NCBI RefSeq assembly: GCF_013359905.1
Contig: NZ_JABMCC010000084.1
Span: forward strand, 1 to 64,000
DNA: 64,000 nucleotides
From: Paenibacillus taichungensis
Lineage (GTDB): Bacteria; Bacillota; Bacilli; Paenibacillales; Paenibacillaceae
Reading direction: 5' to 3'
Of this stretch, positions 46,730-56,400 are shown piece by piece (within the stretch, counting starts at the first letter, position 1; the number at the start of each line of letters is the position of its first letter). The notes beneath the pieces are model-generated. The model was not told the DNA's origin. It ran no database searches and saw only the letters and a list, made by a program, of their open reading frames with translations. Both the position numbers and the translations under genes were made by a program.

Positions 46730-47635
46730 TTAACCTCTTCTTTGTCTTGCATCAGTCGCACGCTTCAGGGCTTGTCCGACATTATTTATACTCAACATCA
46801 ATACCAGAATAAGTACCGATGCGGGTAGCCATATCCACCATCTGGATTCCAGTGTTTGCGGATTACGAGCATAGCTTACGAGTGTTCCAAGACTGGGTGT
46901 GCTTTCTGGAAAACCAAATCCCAGGAAAGACAGCCCTGATTCGAGGCCAATGTTGGCAGCGAGGTTTAACGTCATCGTAACGATGATAATGGAGCTAAGA
47001 TTAGGAAGAACCTGTGAGACCATGATCTTCAGATGGGAAGAACCTAATGTTTTTGAAGCTTTGACATATTCCAGTTCACCCTCTTGTAACGCTTTGGAGC
47101 GAATCAGCCTCGCAATCCCCATCCATAAGAAGGCAGTCATGATCAGTGAAAATGAAATAATATTATACTTTGGCACGGCTGTTACAAACGCAATAACCAT
47201 CATCAGGACCGGAAGAATCATAAAAAAGTCCACAATACGCATGAACAGATTATCAATCATTCCACCGAAGTAACCGGATAGAACACCAACAAAGATACCA
47301 ATGATACCCGTCATAAAGGTAACCAGAATTCCAATGCTTAACGAGTTGCGTGTTCCGATAACAAGTTGGCCAAATACATCTCGACCACCATAATCCGTAC
47401 CAAGCCAGTATTGCGCGGAAGGTGGTTCGTACAAGGCGAACAAATCTACCTTAACGATTTCGTCCTGATCCAGGATCATGGAAGCTCCATATACAAGGAA
47501 GATGACGAGCCCCAAAAATATGAGTGAAACTAGGGCTACCTTATCTCTAACCAGCTCTCGCCACAATATATTCAAGCTAGAGGGGCTTTTATCAACCTTC
47601 TGTGAAGTTACTACAACATCATTGGTATTGCTCAT
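46730..47635 (-). CDS. oppC: oligopeptide ABC transporter permease (OppC type)
   Basis: 301 aa. About six membrane helices, beginning with a cytoplasmic tail of about 25 residues and the helix ALVSLIFLGLVIFLVYGASM, plus the OppC motif LGTDYGGRDVFGQLVIGTRN (about 78-97). The EAA loop (EYVKASKTLGSSHLKIMVSQ, about 178-197) contacts the ATPases. With OppB it forms the membrane channel. Confidence 0.92.
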   Translation of the reverse strand: MSNTNDVVVTSQKVDKSPSSLNILWRELVRDKVALVSLIFLGLVIFLVYGASMILDQDEIVKVDLFALYEPPSAQYWLGTDYGGRDVFGQLVIGTRNSLSIGILVTFMTGIIGIFVGVLSGYFGGMIDNLFMRIVDFFMILPVLMMVIAFVTAVPKYNIISFSLIMTAFLWMGIARLIRSKALQEGELEYVKASKTLGSSHLKIMVSQVLPNLSSIIIVTMTLNLAANIGLESGLSFLGFGFPESTPSLGTLVSYARNPQTLESRWWIWLPASVLILVLMLSINNVGQALKRATDARQRRG

Positions 47636-47664
47636 CTTGTTTTCACCCCGAAATCTTCAAGTTC

Positions 47665-48627
47665 TTACTTAATGCGAATACGCGGATCGACTAATCCTAG
47701 AACAATATCAGAGAGCAATGATCCCAACACGGTAGCTATCCCGTATAACAGAACGAGTGCAGTGACCACACTGAAATCTCTCAATGAGATCGAGTTCAGG
47801 AACAACTGCCCCATACCCGGATAACTGAATATGCTTTCAATGAAGATGGTACCACCGATAAGTCCAGCAATTTCATAACCAAAAAATGAAGCGACTGGCA
47901 ATAAGGAGTTTCGTAGAATGTGTCTGTTGTAAACCCGGGATTCCGAAGCACCCTTTGCTCTCGCGGTAAGGACAAATTCTTTATGCTTTGTATCAATAAT
48001 TTCGCTTCTTAAATACTGCACCGTCGAAACGGTAGAAATCAAAGCCATTGACATTGCTGGAAGTAGCAAGTGGTGGATCTTACTTACAACGTAATCAAAT
48101 GTTCCTGGTGTTAGTCCAGGTGCTACACTTCCCCCAGTTGGGAACCAGCCAAAATTGAATCCAAAAATCCATACCATCACCAATGCGAAAATAAACAATG
48201 GAGCTGCAAAGCCCAAGTAGGTGTAACCTGTGATTAATCGATCGGACCAAGTATCGTTGTAACGTCCGCTGATAATGCCAAGTGGAATGGCGATCAGATA
48301 AGTGAACACCAGCGTCGCCAGTGCAAGCCAGAACGTATTGCCAACCCGCTGACCAATCAGATCTGATACTGGCATTTTGAATCGGAATGATTGTCCGAAA
48401 TCGCCTTGTGCAGCATTTTTGATCCAATCCCAATACTGCACATACCATGGATTGTTTAATCCCAGTCGTTCCCGCTGTTCCTCCAGCGCTTTTGGATCAA
48501 TACTCGGATCGAGCAATCCGGTAAGTGCATCCCCCGGCATCGCTTTGGCCATCAGAAAGACCAGAAGACTGAGCAAAAAAACCTGAGGGATCATAATGAT
48601 AATTCTGCGTACTATCGTTTTCCACAT
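47665..48627 (-). CDS. oppB: oligopeptide ABC transporter permease (OppB type)
   Basis: 320 aa. Six membrane helices, N-terminal IPQVFLLSLLVFLMAKAMPG, the binding-protein-dependent transport domain from about 95, and the EAA loop (EFVLTARAKGASESRVYNRH, about 220-239). Starts 7 bases after the OppF-type ATPase gene, in the same operon. Confidence 0.93.
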   Translation of the reverse strand: MWKTIVRRIIIMIPQVFLLSLLVFLMAKAMPGDALTGLLDPSIDPKALEEQRERLGLNNPWYVQYWDWIKNAAQGDFGQSFRFKMPVSDLIGQRVGNTFWLALATLVFTYLIAIPLGIISGRYNDTWSDRLITGYTYLGFAAPLFIFALVMVWIFGFNFGWFPTGGSVAPGLTPGTFDYVVSKIHHLLLPAMSMALISTVSTVQYLRSEIIDTKHKEFVLTARAKGASESRVYNRHILRNSLLPVASFFGYEIAGLIGGTIFIESIFSYPGMGQLFLNSISLRDFSVVTALVLLYGIATVLGSLLSDIVLGLVDPRIRIK

Positions 48628-48634
48628 ATGGCCT

Positions 48635-49567
48635 TCAACCTTTCTGAGGTAGAGCTACTCGGTGAGTATCGGAAATGGATTGGAGCGAGTATGCCAGCCC
48701 TTCCTCATCAAAGAAGTTTCGGTATGAATTTTCATACTCGGATTTGATCTGTTGACGGAAGGCTACCATTTCTTCACGTTTGGTTGGATCCATATCCGGA
48801 ATGGCTGCTATTAAACGCTTAGTATAGATATGTTGTGGGTTCTCAAATATATCATCCGTTGTGCCCTGCTCCACATATCGACCTTTATACATAATTCCGA
48901 TTTGATCACACATATGGCGAATAATGCCGAGATCGTGACTGATGAACAAGTAGGTCAGATTCAACTCTTTTTGAATTTCCTGCATGAAGTTAAGCACCTG
49001 TGCTTGTACAGATACATCGAGTGCAGATACTGGCTCATCTGCGATGATCAGCTTTGGCTTCAATGCAATCGCACGAGCGATCCCAATCCGTTGCCGCTGA
49101 CCCCCGGAGAATTCATGCGGATACTTATAGATCGCTTCGGGACTCAATCCGACCTTCTCCAGAAGATCACGGACCTGACGTTTCTCTTCCGTAGCCGTCA
49201 GTCGTTCATAATTGCGGAGTGGCTCAGCAATGATGTCGATAACACGCTTCTTGGGATTTAACGAAGAGTACGGATCCTGAAAGATCATCTGCACATCACG
49301 CTGCAGTTGTCTATCTTTCCGCCTCTCTTTAGCCAGATCTCTTCCATTGAAAAGAATTTTCCCTGCTGTCACATGGTTTAAGCCAATAACGGCTCTACCC
49401 GTAGTCGTTTTGCCTGAGCCGGACTCACCTACAAGACCGTATGTTTGACCCTGCTCAATGGAGAAGCTCACATCATCAACGGCTTTGATGTTACCAATCT
49501 CACGCTTGATCAACCCTCCGCGAATCGGAAAGTGAATTTTTAGTCCTTCTACTTCGAGTAATGCCAT
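48635..49567 (-). CDS. oppF: oligopeptide ABC transporter ATPase (OppF type)
   Basis: 310 aa from ATG 49567 behind AGGAGG; a longer frame upstream overlaps the previous gene. Walker A GESGSGKTT (about 47), Q loop MIFQDPYSSLNP, signature FSGGQRQRIGIARA (about 150), Walker B LIIADEPVSALD, H loop ISHDLG. C-terminal oligopeptide ABC domain near 240-290. Energises the permease with OppD. Confidence 0.94.
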   Translation of the reverse strand: MALLEVEGLKIHFPIRGGLIKREIGNIKAVDDVSFSIEQGQTYGLVGESGSGKTTTGRAVIGLNHVTAGKILFNGRDLAKERRKDRQLQRDVQMIFQDPYSSLNPKKRVIDIIAEPLRNYERLTATEEKRQVRDLLEKVGLSPEAIYKYPHEFSGGQRQRIGIARAIALKPKLIIADEPVSALDVSVQAQVLNFMQEIQKELNLTYLFISHDLGIIRHMCDQIGIMYKGRYVEQGTTDDIFENPQHIYTKRLIAAIPDMDPTKREEMVAFRQQIKSEYENSYRNFFDEEGLAYSLQSISDTHRVALPQKG

Positions 49568-49571
49568 TATG

Positions 49572-50570
49572 TTATTCCTCCTCAGCTTGATCAGGGAAAT
49601 GAAAGTGCTGATAACAGGTACAGCGTACAAAATGACCTGGCGCAATTTCATGCATCTGTGGGTTTTCTTCATGAGCCGAATCACTTATCCATGGAATTCG
49701 AGCCTTGAATCGGCACCCTTGGCGAGGAAGATTTTTCAGTGATGGAACCATGCCTTGAATGACATGAAGCTTCGATTTTTCTTCAGAAATAGTAGGAATA
49801 GAGTTTAGTAGAGACCGTGTATATGGATGCTTGGCATCCGTCATAAGAGTATAAATATCTGCAATCTCCACAATTTCTCCTGCATACATAACTGCTACGC
49901 GATCAGCCATCTCGGCAACGACTCCCAGATCATGCGTGATCAGGATAATTCCTGCGTTAATCTCGTTCTTCAATTCGCGGATAAGCTCCAGAATTTGTAG
50001 TTGGATTGTAACGTCAAGTGCTGTCGTTGGTTCATCGGCAATCAGCAATTCAGGCTTATTGGCAATCGCAATCGCGATAACAACTCTCTGTCTCATACCA
50101 CCCGATAGTTCGTGAGGATACTGCTTGTATAATTGTTCGGGACGCGGAATCCCTACTTGATTGAGTAAATCAATTACTTTGTCTTTCTTTTCTTTCGAAG
50201 ATAGCTTGGGTTGATGCAGTGTAAGAATCTCTTCGATCTGTTCACCGATCACCATCAGAGGATTTAATGCGGAAAGTGGGTCCTGAAAGATCATTCCCAT
50301 CTCTTTACCGCGGAGTTTGTTTAATTTGTTTGGAGATATACCAGCAATATTCTGCCCTTTGTATAGAATCTCCCCTTCAATTTTGGCTTTGTTATGCAAA
50401 CCCATTATGGAAAAAGCAAAAGCACTCTTGCCCGATCCTGATTCTCCCACAATAGCCAGTACTTCATTCTTTTTAACCGTAAGGTTAACGTGATCAACTG
50501 CTGCATAATAGTCATCTTCAATTCTGAATGATGTAGTTAGATTTCTGACTTCCAATAGCTCTGTATTCAA
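49572..50570 (-). CDS. oppD: oligopeptide ABC transporter ATPase (OppD type)
   Basis: 332 aa from TTG 50570, 6 bases after AGGGTG; the open frame continues upstream to 50678 without a good ribosome binding site, and the family homology begins at LLEVRNLTTSF. Walker A GESGSGKSA, Q loop MIFQDPLSALNP, signature LSGGMRQRVVIAIA, Walker B LLIADEPTTALD, and a C-terminal Cys-rich region (GCRFKARIPW, HFVRCTCY) typical of OppD iron-sulfur sites. First gene of the operon. Confidence 0.92.
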   Translation of the reverse strand: MNTELLEVRNLTTSFRIEDDYYAAVDHVNLTVKKNEVLAIVGESGSGKSAFAFSIMGLHNKAKIEGEILYKGQNIAGISPNKLNKLRGKEMGMIFQDPLSALNPLMVIGEQIEEILTLHQPKLSSKEKKDKVIDLLNQVGIPRPEQLYKQYPHELSGGMRQRVVIAIAIANKPELLIADEPTTALDVTIQLQILELIRELKNEINAGIILITHDLGVVAEMADRVAVMYAGEIVEIADIYTLMTDAKHPYTRSLLNSIPTISEEKSKLHVIQGMVPSLKNLPRQGCRFKARIPWISDSAHEENPQMHEIAPGHFVRCTCYQHFHFPDQAEEE

Positions 50571-51302
50571 ATCAATCACCCTAACCCCATAATTTCCGCA
50601 GACTGTATTCATGTGTAGAAGAATGCATCCACTGTATATTTCCATGTTCTTGAAGATAATGAACGAAAGTGTATACAAAATACCAAATCATTAGGAGAAT
50701 CCATTTTTGACTACTGCTATTTAGACCGATGGTCAATTAATGCTGACAATTCCTAGCGGGATTATAATGCAAAATAATTAATGTAATCATACGTGTAAAT
50801 TTAGATGACGTCAATGCTTAATTTGAGATTTATGGTATAAATGTTTTTTATAGCACAGTTTTGGGTATTAGTTATACTTTAAAGGGAATATATCAAGGAA
50901 TTTCAGAGCCAGGCGGATACTTTCAATGGTAAGGTTTAAATCTTAAAAATACCGATTATCTAAATATATGACATTATCATTACACGTGTTGTGTAGTTAA
51001 ATGTTAGAAATGTAGATATAACAAATTATTATGTTAGGTATGAGGGAATTGTGGAGGTCTTATTTTATTTGGAAGTGAAATTGGTTTCTATCCAAATTCT
51101 GTACTTTTAGAGGTGTAATTTAGATATTACTAAAGGATTGAAGTTAAATTTCTAGTTATTATAGTATAGTTTCATTTAATCGCTTATGTAAAGAACAAAT
51201 TGTCATCTTTTATCATTTATTTTACAAAAGAAAGAAAAAAGCCCTGCAAAATGCAAGGCTTTTCTAATATTTATACATATAGATGTATATATAATATCCT
51301 AT
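50571..51302. other. AT-rich intergenic region, no gene seen
   Basis: About 730 bases between the oppD start and the M15 terminator. Visibly richer in A and T than its neighbours. No open frame over 60 codons with family character. The promoter of the opp operon must lie near 50600-50700. A TTGAAG/TATAGT pair with 16-base spacing at 51138-51165 points right, toward no plus-strand gene. Confidence 0.55.
51235..51264 (-). terminator. terminator of the M15 peptidase gene
   Basis: Minus-strand stem AAAAGCC-TGCA / TGCA-GGCTTTT with TTTTTTC following. Confidence 0.85.
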
Positions 51303-51896
51303 TTAGTGTGTGTCCGGAGGTCTTTTCCCACGCTTCAAATCGTTGATACTTAATCCAAAGTCCATCTGCAAGTGAGGATAATCCGGGAAGTTAGCCCAAT
51401 CTCCTCCCCATGTAAACCCTAGTTCTTTGGCAAGCTCCACAACTTCCAACCAATCTGGCTTTCCATTGCCGTTATCATCACGTTCCATATCCCACACTAC
51501 ATCTCCTTCAGGAGTCCGTAACGCAAAATCAATGGCCAAACCATAGTTGTGATAGGACTCTCCCCCTTTGGCGTTGGTAACGATATTTCCGGAAAGGGAG
51601 CGTCCTTGATTATAGAGGGCATCTTGTTCGTCTATGCTGCGGAAATCATGTGTAATCACGACTTCAATTCCTCGTCTAGCTGCCTTTCGAACCAACAACT
51701 TCTCACTTTCCGCGACTACCGGGTGGAGTCCTGTGATCGGCACGGCTTCTTGTACGTTGGTTCGTGGCCATATATCATAGGTATCTCCTTTTTGCTGTAA
51801 CCACACATATATAATGGAAAGCAAAAACGTAGCTACGATCCAAAATCGCAGACTACTCTTGCGTCTCTGTTTTACTTTACGTTTGGATGTATTCAT
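51303..51896 (-). CDS. M15-family peptidoglycan peptidase (CwlK/L-Ala-D-Glu or VanY type)
   Basis: 197 aa. A basic tail, a signal-anchor helix (about 18-36), then an M15 domain. Zinc ligands are visible in SYHNYGLAIDF (His and Asp, about 117-126) and YPHLQMDF (His about 174). The segment ITHDFRSIDEQDALYNQGR (about 83-101) is typical of CwlK and phage endolysin peptidases. An insert DNGNGKPDW resembles a calcium-binding loop. It should trim wall peptides outside the membrane. AGGAGAG precedes ATG. Confidence 0.88.
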   Translation of the reverse strand: MNTSKRKVKQRRKSSLRFWIVATFLLSIIYVWLQQKGDTYDIWPRTNVQEAVPITGLHPVVAESEKLLVRKAARRGIEVVITHDFRSIDEQDALYNQGRSLSGNIVTNAKGGESYHNYGLAIDFALRTPEGDVVWDMERDDNGNGKPDWLEVVELAKELGFTWGGDWANFPDYPHLQMDFGLSINDLKRGKRPPDTH

Positions 51897-52061
51897 GCTC
51901 TCTCCTGATGGTGGAATCTATATTCGTTCAACTCAAGCTACCTGCTATCAGCAATATAATAGACTCTATTATAAATCATTTACGCCTTAATTGCTTCTAT
52001 CGTCGCAACTCTTACGAAATCCAATTACCAGGAGATAATCACCTTGATTATTTTCAGATGC

Positions 52062-52094
52062 AAAAAAGCAGCCGGCTATAAGCCGACTGCTTTG
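52062..52094 (-). terminator. terminator of the rpsF-ssb-rpsR operon
   Basis: Minus-strand stem AAAGCAGTCGGCT / AGCCGGCTGCTTTT with TTTTTT following. Confidence 0.88.
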
Positions 52095-52112
52095 TATCCA
52101 TGCTGAGTAAGA

Positions 52113-52385
52113 CTACTCAGTTGTGTATGGCAGCAATGCGATTTGACGGGAGCGTTTGATGGCAATCGTCAGCATGCGTTGATATTTAGCGCTAGTACCT
52201 GTTACACGGCGTGGCAAAATTTTTCCGCGCTCGCTGATAAATTTACGAAGCAAGTCCGTATCTTTATAATCGATGTGAGTAATTTTGTTAGCTGTGAAGA
52301 AGCACACTTTACGACGTTTGTTACGGCCGCCACGGCGAGCCGGTCTTTTATCGTTGTCTCCGCCTTCTCTTTGCTTGAAGCTCAT
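52113..52385 (-). CDS. rpsR: 30S ribosomal protein S18
   Basis: 90 aa. A basic Gly/Asp/Arg-rich N terminus is followed by [20 protein letters not shown] and [20 protein letters not shown], the conserved S18 body. Third gene of the rpsF-ssb-rpsR operon. S18 pairs with S6 on the 30S platform. Confidence 0.97.
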   Translation of the reverse strand: MSFKQREGGDNDKRPARRGGRNKRRKVCFFTANKITHIDYKDTDLLRKFISERGKILPRRVTGTSAKYQRMLTIAIKRSRQIALLPYTTE

Positions 52386-52440
52386 GCTTTTCAGTCCTTT
52401 CCTATCGTTTAGCCAATCACTCTAAGAGTGTCGGTTCACG

Positions 52441-52926
52441 TTAAAATGGCAAATCATCATCCGATATATCAATCGGTTTTCCGTCATCGGAAAAAGGATC
52501 CTGATTGTTGCTACGCGAATTATTGTTATTGTTCGCGCGCCCGCCGCCTCCGTAAGAAGGCTCTTCACGCATTGGTTGCCCACCGCCGCCACCGTTATTA
52601 TCACGGTTAGCTGACTCCAAGAAACGGACGTTATCGGCAATGACTTCGGTCACGTATACACGTTTTCCTTCGTTATTCTCGTAATTCCGTACTTGAATGC
52701 GTCCTTCGACTGCAGCTAGGCGTCCTTTGCGCAAATAGTTTGCACAAGTCTCAGCAAGCTGTCTCCAGGTTACGACCGGAATGAAATCCGCTTCCCGTTC
52801 TCCCCCTTGGCTTGTAAACGGTCTGTCCACTGCCAAAGTAAATTGCGTAACTGCTACTCCAGCTGGAGTATAACGCAACTCAGGATCCCGGGTTAACCGG
52901 CCGATCAGAATGACACGGTTCAACAA
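52441..52926 (-). CDS. ssb: single-stranded DNA-binding protein
   Basis: 161 aa. OB fold at 1-105 ([38 protein letters not shown]), a Gly/Asn-rich flexible tail, and the acidic C-terminal tip DISDDDLPF, which recruits replication and repair proteins. Position between rpsF and rpsR is the Firmicute standard. Confidence 0.97.
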   Translation of the reverse strand: MLNRVILIGRLTRDPELRYTPAGVAVTQFTLAVDRPFTSQGGEREADFIPVVTWRQLAETCANYLRKGRLAAVEGRIQVRNYENNEGKRVYVTEVIADNVRFLESANRDNNGGGGGQPMREEPSYGGGGRANNNNNSRSNNQDPFSDDGKPIDISDDDLPF

Positions 52927-52974
52927 TGTAATCCCCTCCTTCAGAGCGTATTGGTGCGTTGATCACGAGTTGTC

Positions 52975-53268
52975 TTAAGCAGACTTAACGTCGTTTGTAA
53001 TGAGATAACGAATTACTTCGTCAGAAATCTTCATGAGACGCTCAAGTTCAGTAACTACTGCTGGTTCAGCAGTGAAGTGTACCAAAACATAAACACCATC
53101 ACGGAATTTCTTGATCTCATACGCAAGACGGCGTTTACCCATAACGTCGTGAGCTGTAACTTCACCACCGCCGTTGGAGATGATGCCTTGGAATTTATCG
53201 ACTGTAGCTTGAACAACTTCTTGCTCAACATCAGGACGAATAATGTACATCACTTCATATTTGCGCAT
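52975..53268 (-). CDS. rpsF: 30S ribosomal protein S6
   Basis: 97 aa from ATG 53268, directly behind AAGGAGGTG. MRKYEVMYIIRPDVEQEVVQ and KFRDGVYVLVHFTAEPAVVT are typical. The leader contains a small hairpin (CTCTCAA / TTGAGGG) just upstream, where S6:S18 autoregulatory motifs occur in Firmicutes; I cannot confirm the motif by eye. Confidence 0.97.
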   Translation of the reverse strand: MRKYEVMYIIRPDVEQEVVQATVDKFQGIISNGGGEVTAHDVMGKRRLAYEIKKFRDGVYVLVHFTAEPAVVTELERLMKISDEVIRYLITNDVKSA

Positions 53269-53469
53269 AATTTTCACCTCCTTATGGACTCTGGCCCTCA
53301 ATCTAAGTTGAGAGCAAGGAACGAGCACAAACTCGAACTATATTAATATAACAAAAATGACGCCCCAATGCAAGCAAACGTTCCCTCTTCTCATTACACA
53401 TGATCATAACTCCAATGGAGCACACTACAGAAGTAACATTGAAATCCATTTTGCCGAGGAGGTTTTATC

Positions 53470-53664
53470 ATGGGTGAAAGAACCGAGTTTGAACCAGGAG
53501 ACAAAGCTCCAAACGATGGTGAGTACACCGAGGTTGGTGAGAAGAGCTTTCATACGGAGATTAATAATCCGAAACGGGTAACCCTCCAAAAGGGCGAAGC
53601 TTTCCCTGAAACAAGCAATCAGAATCGCAAGTGGAAAAAGCTTACCAAAGCCCGCGTCCACTAG
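53470..53664 (+). CDS. YjzC-like small protein
   Basis: 64 aa. A strong GAGGAGG is 7 bases before the ATG. The pattern F-x-P-G-D-K-A-P-N-D-G-x-Y-x-E-V-G near the start and K-G-E-x-F-P-E-T-x-N-x-N-R-x-W near the end match the YjzC family of short Bacillales proteins with unknown function. Hydrophilic, no membrane segment. A monocistronic plus-strand gene in a minus-strand region. Confidence 0.75.
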   Translation: MGERTEFEPGDKAPNDGEYTEVGEKSFHTEINNPKRVTLQKGEAFPETSNQNRKWKKLTKARVH

Positions 53665-53905
53665 GCGTAAAGATTTTTTTCAGACTGCTGTATATAAAAC
53701 GTACTAATGCACATAATACAATCAGGCGATGCACGAGAGAGGTGTGGTTCCGTTGGACAACGAAGCCGAACATTCACTGTTGGAGATTCATCACGTAATT
53801 TAAGAAGCAAGATGATTGTGTGTAAGGCCTTTGTCTGAAGCACGAGCAAGTTTCTGATCGTTACGACCGATTGTTTCCTAACAAACCGAATGCATCGCCG
53901 AATGA

Positions 53906-53934
53906 AGAGCCCTTAGGGGCTCTTTGTTTTTTTT
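53906..53934 (+). terminator. terminator on the plus strand
   Basis: Stem AGAGCCC / GGGCTCT with TTTGTTTTTTTT following. About 240 bases past the YjzC-like gene. Confidence 0.85.
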
Positions 53935-53972
53935 CAATTACAAATGATAATCAATCAACAAAATTAAAAATA

Positions 53973-54001
53973 AAAGACCTTCCAGATGGAAGGCCTTTTT
54001 T
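53973..54001. terminator. bidirectional terminator, serving tRNA-Ser on the minus strand
   Basis: Stem CCTTCC / GGAAGG with T-rich tails on both strands, 62 bases past the tRNA 3' end. Confidence 0.8.
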
Positions 54002-54062
54002 GCATGTATAAAGCTCAACACACGTTGAGTAAGTTGTTCAATTAAAAAGCAAGATCTATTAG

Positions 54063-54153
54063 TGGCGGAAAGGGTGGGATTCGAACCCACGCACGCTGTG
54101 ACACGCCTAACTGATTTCGAGTCAGCCCCCTTGGGCCTCTTGGGTACCTTTCC
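54063..54153 (-). tRNA. tRNA-Ser (anticodon CGA)
   Basis: 91 nt including an encoded CCA. Acceptor stem GGAAAGG / CCTTTCC, discriminator G, anticodon stem CTGA / TCAG with loop CTCGAAA (anticodon CGA reads UCG), a long variable arm as expected for serine, and T arm GTGGG-TTCGAAT-CCCAC. A single isolated tRNA gene. Confidence 0.95.
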
Positions 54154-54265
54154 GCAGCAATAATGATTATAGCATGATCATTTACAGAACGCAATACCTA
54201 AGCTGTGCCTGCATGTAAACGTTATTATGGAGTGCGAAAAGAGTAAACATTACCGCATTTTTTCA

Positions 54266-54484
54266 TTAGGATTCAGACGAATCCTCTGTTGAACGAAGTA
54301 CCTTTTTCATGTTTTTCTCGAATTTCGCTCTGGGAATTAATACACTGTGTTTACATCCTACACATTTGATACGAATATCCATGCCCATCCGGATAATCTC
54401 CATCTCATTGCTGCCACATGGATGCTGCTTCTTCATCTGCACAATGTCCCCAAGCTGGAAACTTTTACGCTCCACCAATGCCAT
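54266..54484 (-). CDS. DUF951 family protein
   Basis: 72 aa from ATG 54484; an ATG three codons upstream (54493) is also possible. FQLGDIVQMKKQHPCGSNEM and MGMDIRIKCVGCKHSVLIPR match DUF951, with C-x-x-C (CVGC) and a further Cys suggesting a metal site. The start overlaps the MscS gene end by about 20 bases, so the two are coupled. Function unknown. Confidence 0.88.
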   Translation of the reverse strand: MALVERKSFQLGDIVQMKKQHPCGSNEMEIIRMGMDIRIKCVGCKHSVLIPRAKFEKNMKKVLRSTEDSSES

Positions 54485-55400
54485 CCCCCTCATCCTTCTC
54501 CTGAGCTGCTGCTTGCTCTAATGCTGCTTGATTGCTCATCTCATGATACTCCAGTGTTTTCTTCACATCACTCTGGATTTGGCGCTCTACAGATGCCCTG
54601 GAGTTAGGCAAGCATTCAGCAACAATGCGAACCACATATTCCGAGGTAGACATCGACTGGATACCAAGCACGTCAGGTACTTTAACGATGTTCAGATCTC
54701 GATCCTCAATCCCAGTCAACGCTCGTTTCACCAAGTGTACTGACTCGTCCAGGGTCTGTTCGCCCTTCATCGGAATGTCCACAACTGCAAGGGAATTAGA
54801 CATCGAGTAATTAGTTACACTTGCAATCGTACCATTTGGAATAATGTGTACCTCACCCTGCCAGCTAACCAGCTTGGTTGTTCTCAGTCCAATGACCTCA
54901 ACCGTTCCTTTATAGGTGCCTGTTTGAATAACATCGCCTACTGCGAATTGATCCTCCAATATAATGAAGAAACCCGTAATAACATCCTTCACCAATCCTT
55001 GGGCACCAAAACCGATAGCCAGTCCAAGTACTCCCGCACTCGCTAACAATGGTCCAACTTTCACGTTGATCTCAGATAACAGTAACAGAATCATAATGAA
55101 ATTACATGTTATGGAGGTCGCATTTTTCATCAACTCTCCCACCGTTATAAATCTCCGTGGGTTGACTCGAATCTTGCCTTCCTGCTTACGTGCCATCGTG
55201 CGATCTATAATACGTGATACAATCTTGATCACAATACGCGTAATAATGAAAATAATAATGATACGGATCGAACTGAACAGAATATTAAACCACATATCTG
55301 CATCAGCGATTTTATTCCATAATTCGTCTGTCCAGCGAATGGCTCCCTTTATAGTCTTCTGTGGATCAGGCGAGGTCGTAGCAAACTTAAATGGCAACAT
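54465..55400 (-). CDS. MscS-family mechanosensitive channel
   Basis: 311 aa. Three membrane helices (about 38-60, 93-113, 118-140), with the pore helix LLASAGVLGLAIGFGAQGLV, then the beta domain FFIILEDQFAVGDVIQTGTY and the C-terminal cage domain. It releases solutes on hypo-osmotic shock. Glu/Asp-rich C terminus. AGAGGAGG precedes the ATG. Gene order with DUF951 and DUF3343 is typical of Paenibacillus-like genomes. Confidence 0.93.
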   Translation of the reverse strand: MLPFKFATTSPDPQKTIKGAIRWTDELWNKIADADMWFNILFSSIRIIIIFIITRIVIKIVSRIIDRTMARKQEGKIRVNPRRFITVGELMKNATSITCNFIMILLLLSEINVKVGPLLASAGVLGLAIGFGAQGLVKDVITGFFIILEDQFAVGDVIQTGTYKGTVEVIGLRTTKLVSWQGEVHIIPNGTIASVTNYSMSNSLAVVDIPMKGEQTLDESVHLVKRALTGIEDRDLNIVKVPDVLGIQSMSTSEYVVRIVAECLPNSRASVERQIQSDVKKTLEYHEMSNQAALEQAAAQEKDEGDGIGGA

Positions 55401-55414
55401 AGATCAAACCTCCT

Positions 55415-55678
55415 CTACATGGGTATGTTATCATAGCTGTCAGCGGTTTTGAAATAGAGGCCTCGGATCTCCACAAATTCGTTACGAATGATTTGTATCA
55501 CTCTCTCCAGATCTTCTTTTGGAAACTGAATACATAGAGCACAGCCCGCTGTGATCTCTTTCGGGGTAGGAAATAAGTCGATCTCAATCTCGGCAAACTC
55601 CAGCAGCATTTCTGCCCGCAGCGCCTGCTGGGTGGAATCAAAAGCAATCAGCATCCAATCATCAATCCACTCGTCCAT
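55415..55678 (-). CDS. DUF3343 small protein
   Basis: 87 aa from ATG 55678 behind AAAGGAGA; the open frame to 55729 lacks a ribosome binding site. IAFDSTQQALRAEMLLEFAE and IDLFPTPKEITAGCALCIQF are typical of DUF3343, with the C-x-x-C motif (CALC). Members often sit near cysteine desulfurase or sulfur-carrier genes; one lies 1.4 kb away here. Function unknown. Confidence 0.82.
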   Translation of the reverse strand: MDEWIDDWMLIAFDSTQQALRAEMLLEFAEIEIDLFPTPKEITAGCALCIQFPKEDLERVIQIIRNEFVEIRGLYFKTADSYDNIPM

Positions 55679-55794
55679 GTCCGTCTCCTTTCGCGATACA
55701 TCCATCCCTTTGAAAAAGCTTGTCCCCACGAAGTATAAAACGTTCTATCCTTCCATATACTGTTACTACTATTCCAAGGGAAAGGATAGATCCT

Positions 55795-56400
55795 ATGAAT
55801 CCCATTTCGCATTCCTTCTCATCTCAAGACATGGCCAGCCTGAAAATCCCACATACAGATCCAGGCATTCACTCAGCCATCATTCATCGTTTAATGTTCC
55901 ATCTCTATAAAGCTCATTCTTTGCAAAATGTAGTTGTCGTCTGTATCGGTACAGATCGCTCTACCGGTGACTGCCTTGGCCCGCTCGTCGGCTCATCGCT
56001 TGCCAAGTGGGACAGCCCTCTATTCCATCTCTATGGCACATTGGATGAACCCGTACATGCAATGAACCTACAGGACACCCTTCACAAAATACACAACACA
56101 CATCACAACCCTTATGTGATCGGCATTGATGCCTGTCTGGGACAGTCTTCGAGTGTAGGATGTATCCAGGTCGTGAATGGACCGCTCAAACCAGGAGCGG
56201 GTGTAAATAAAGAATTACCGCCGGTCGGCGATATCCATCTTACAGGTATCGTTAACGTCGGCGGCTTTATGGAATACTTTGTTTTACAGAACACACGTCT
56301 CAGTCTCGTCATGCGCATGTCCGAGATTATATCCAGCAGTCTCTACTCCGCTATTCGCGAATGGCATACCCGTTCTACTCTGCTTGCTGTGCCAGAGTAA
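55795..56400 (+). CDS. yyaC: YyaC-type spore protease-like protein (DUF1256)
   Basis: 201 aa from ATG 55795, 8 bases after AAAGGA. VVVCIGTDRSTGDCLGPLVG (about 44-63), YGTLDEPVHAMNL and VIGIDACLGQSSSVG mark the YyaC family, related to the GPR germination protease fold. It is a spore-associated protein in Bacillus. Plus-strand gene overlapping the DUF4446 gene end by 26 bases, tail to tail. Confidence 0.9.
   Translation: MNPISHSFSSQDMASLKIPHTDPGIHSAIIHRLMFHLYKAHSLQNVVVVCIGTDRSTGDCLGPLVGSSLAKWDSPLFHLYGTLDEPVHAMNLQDTLHKIHNTHHNPYVIGIDACLGQSSSVGCIQVVNGPLKPGAGVNKELPPVGDIHLTGIVNVGGFMEYFVLQNTRLSLVMRMSEIISSSLYSAIREWHTRSTLLAVPE

Larger units (their letters stand above)
53665..54062. other. intergenic stretch with two terminators
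   Basis: About 400 bases. A possible 16-codon frame starts at TTG 53755 behind AGAGGTG, but it is too short to support. The two hairpins at 53906 and 53973 are listed separately. Confidence 0.5.

Noticed and set aside
53755..53805. 16-codon frame behind AGAGGTG
   Set aside because: Too short and without any recognised similarity to support as a gene.
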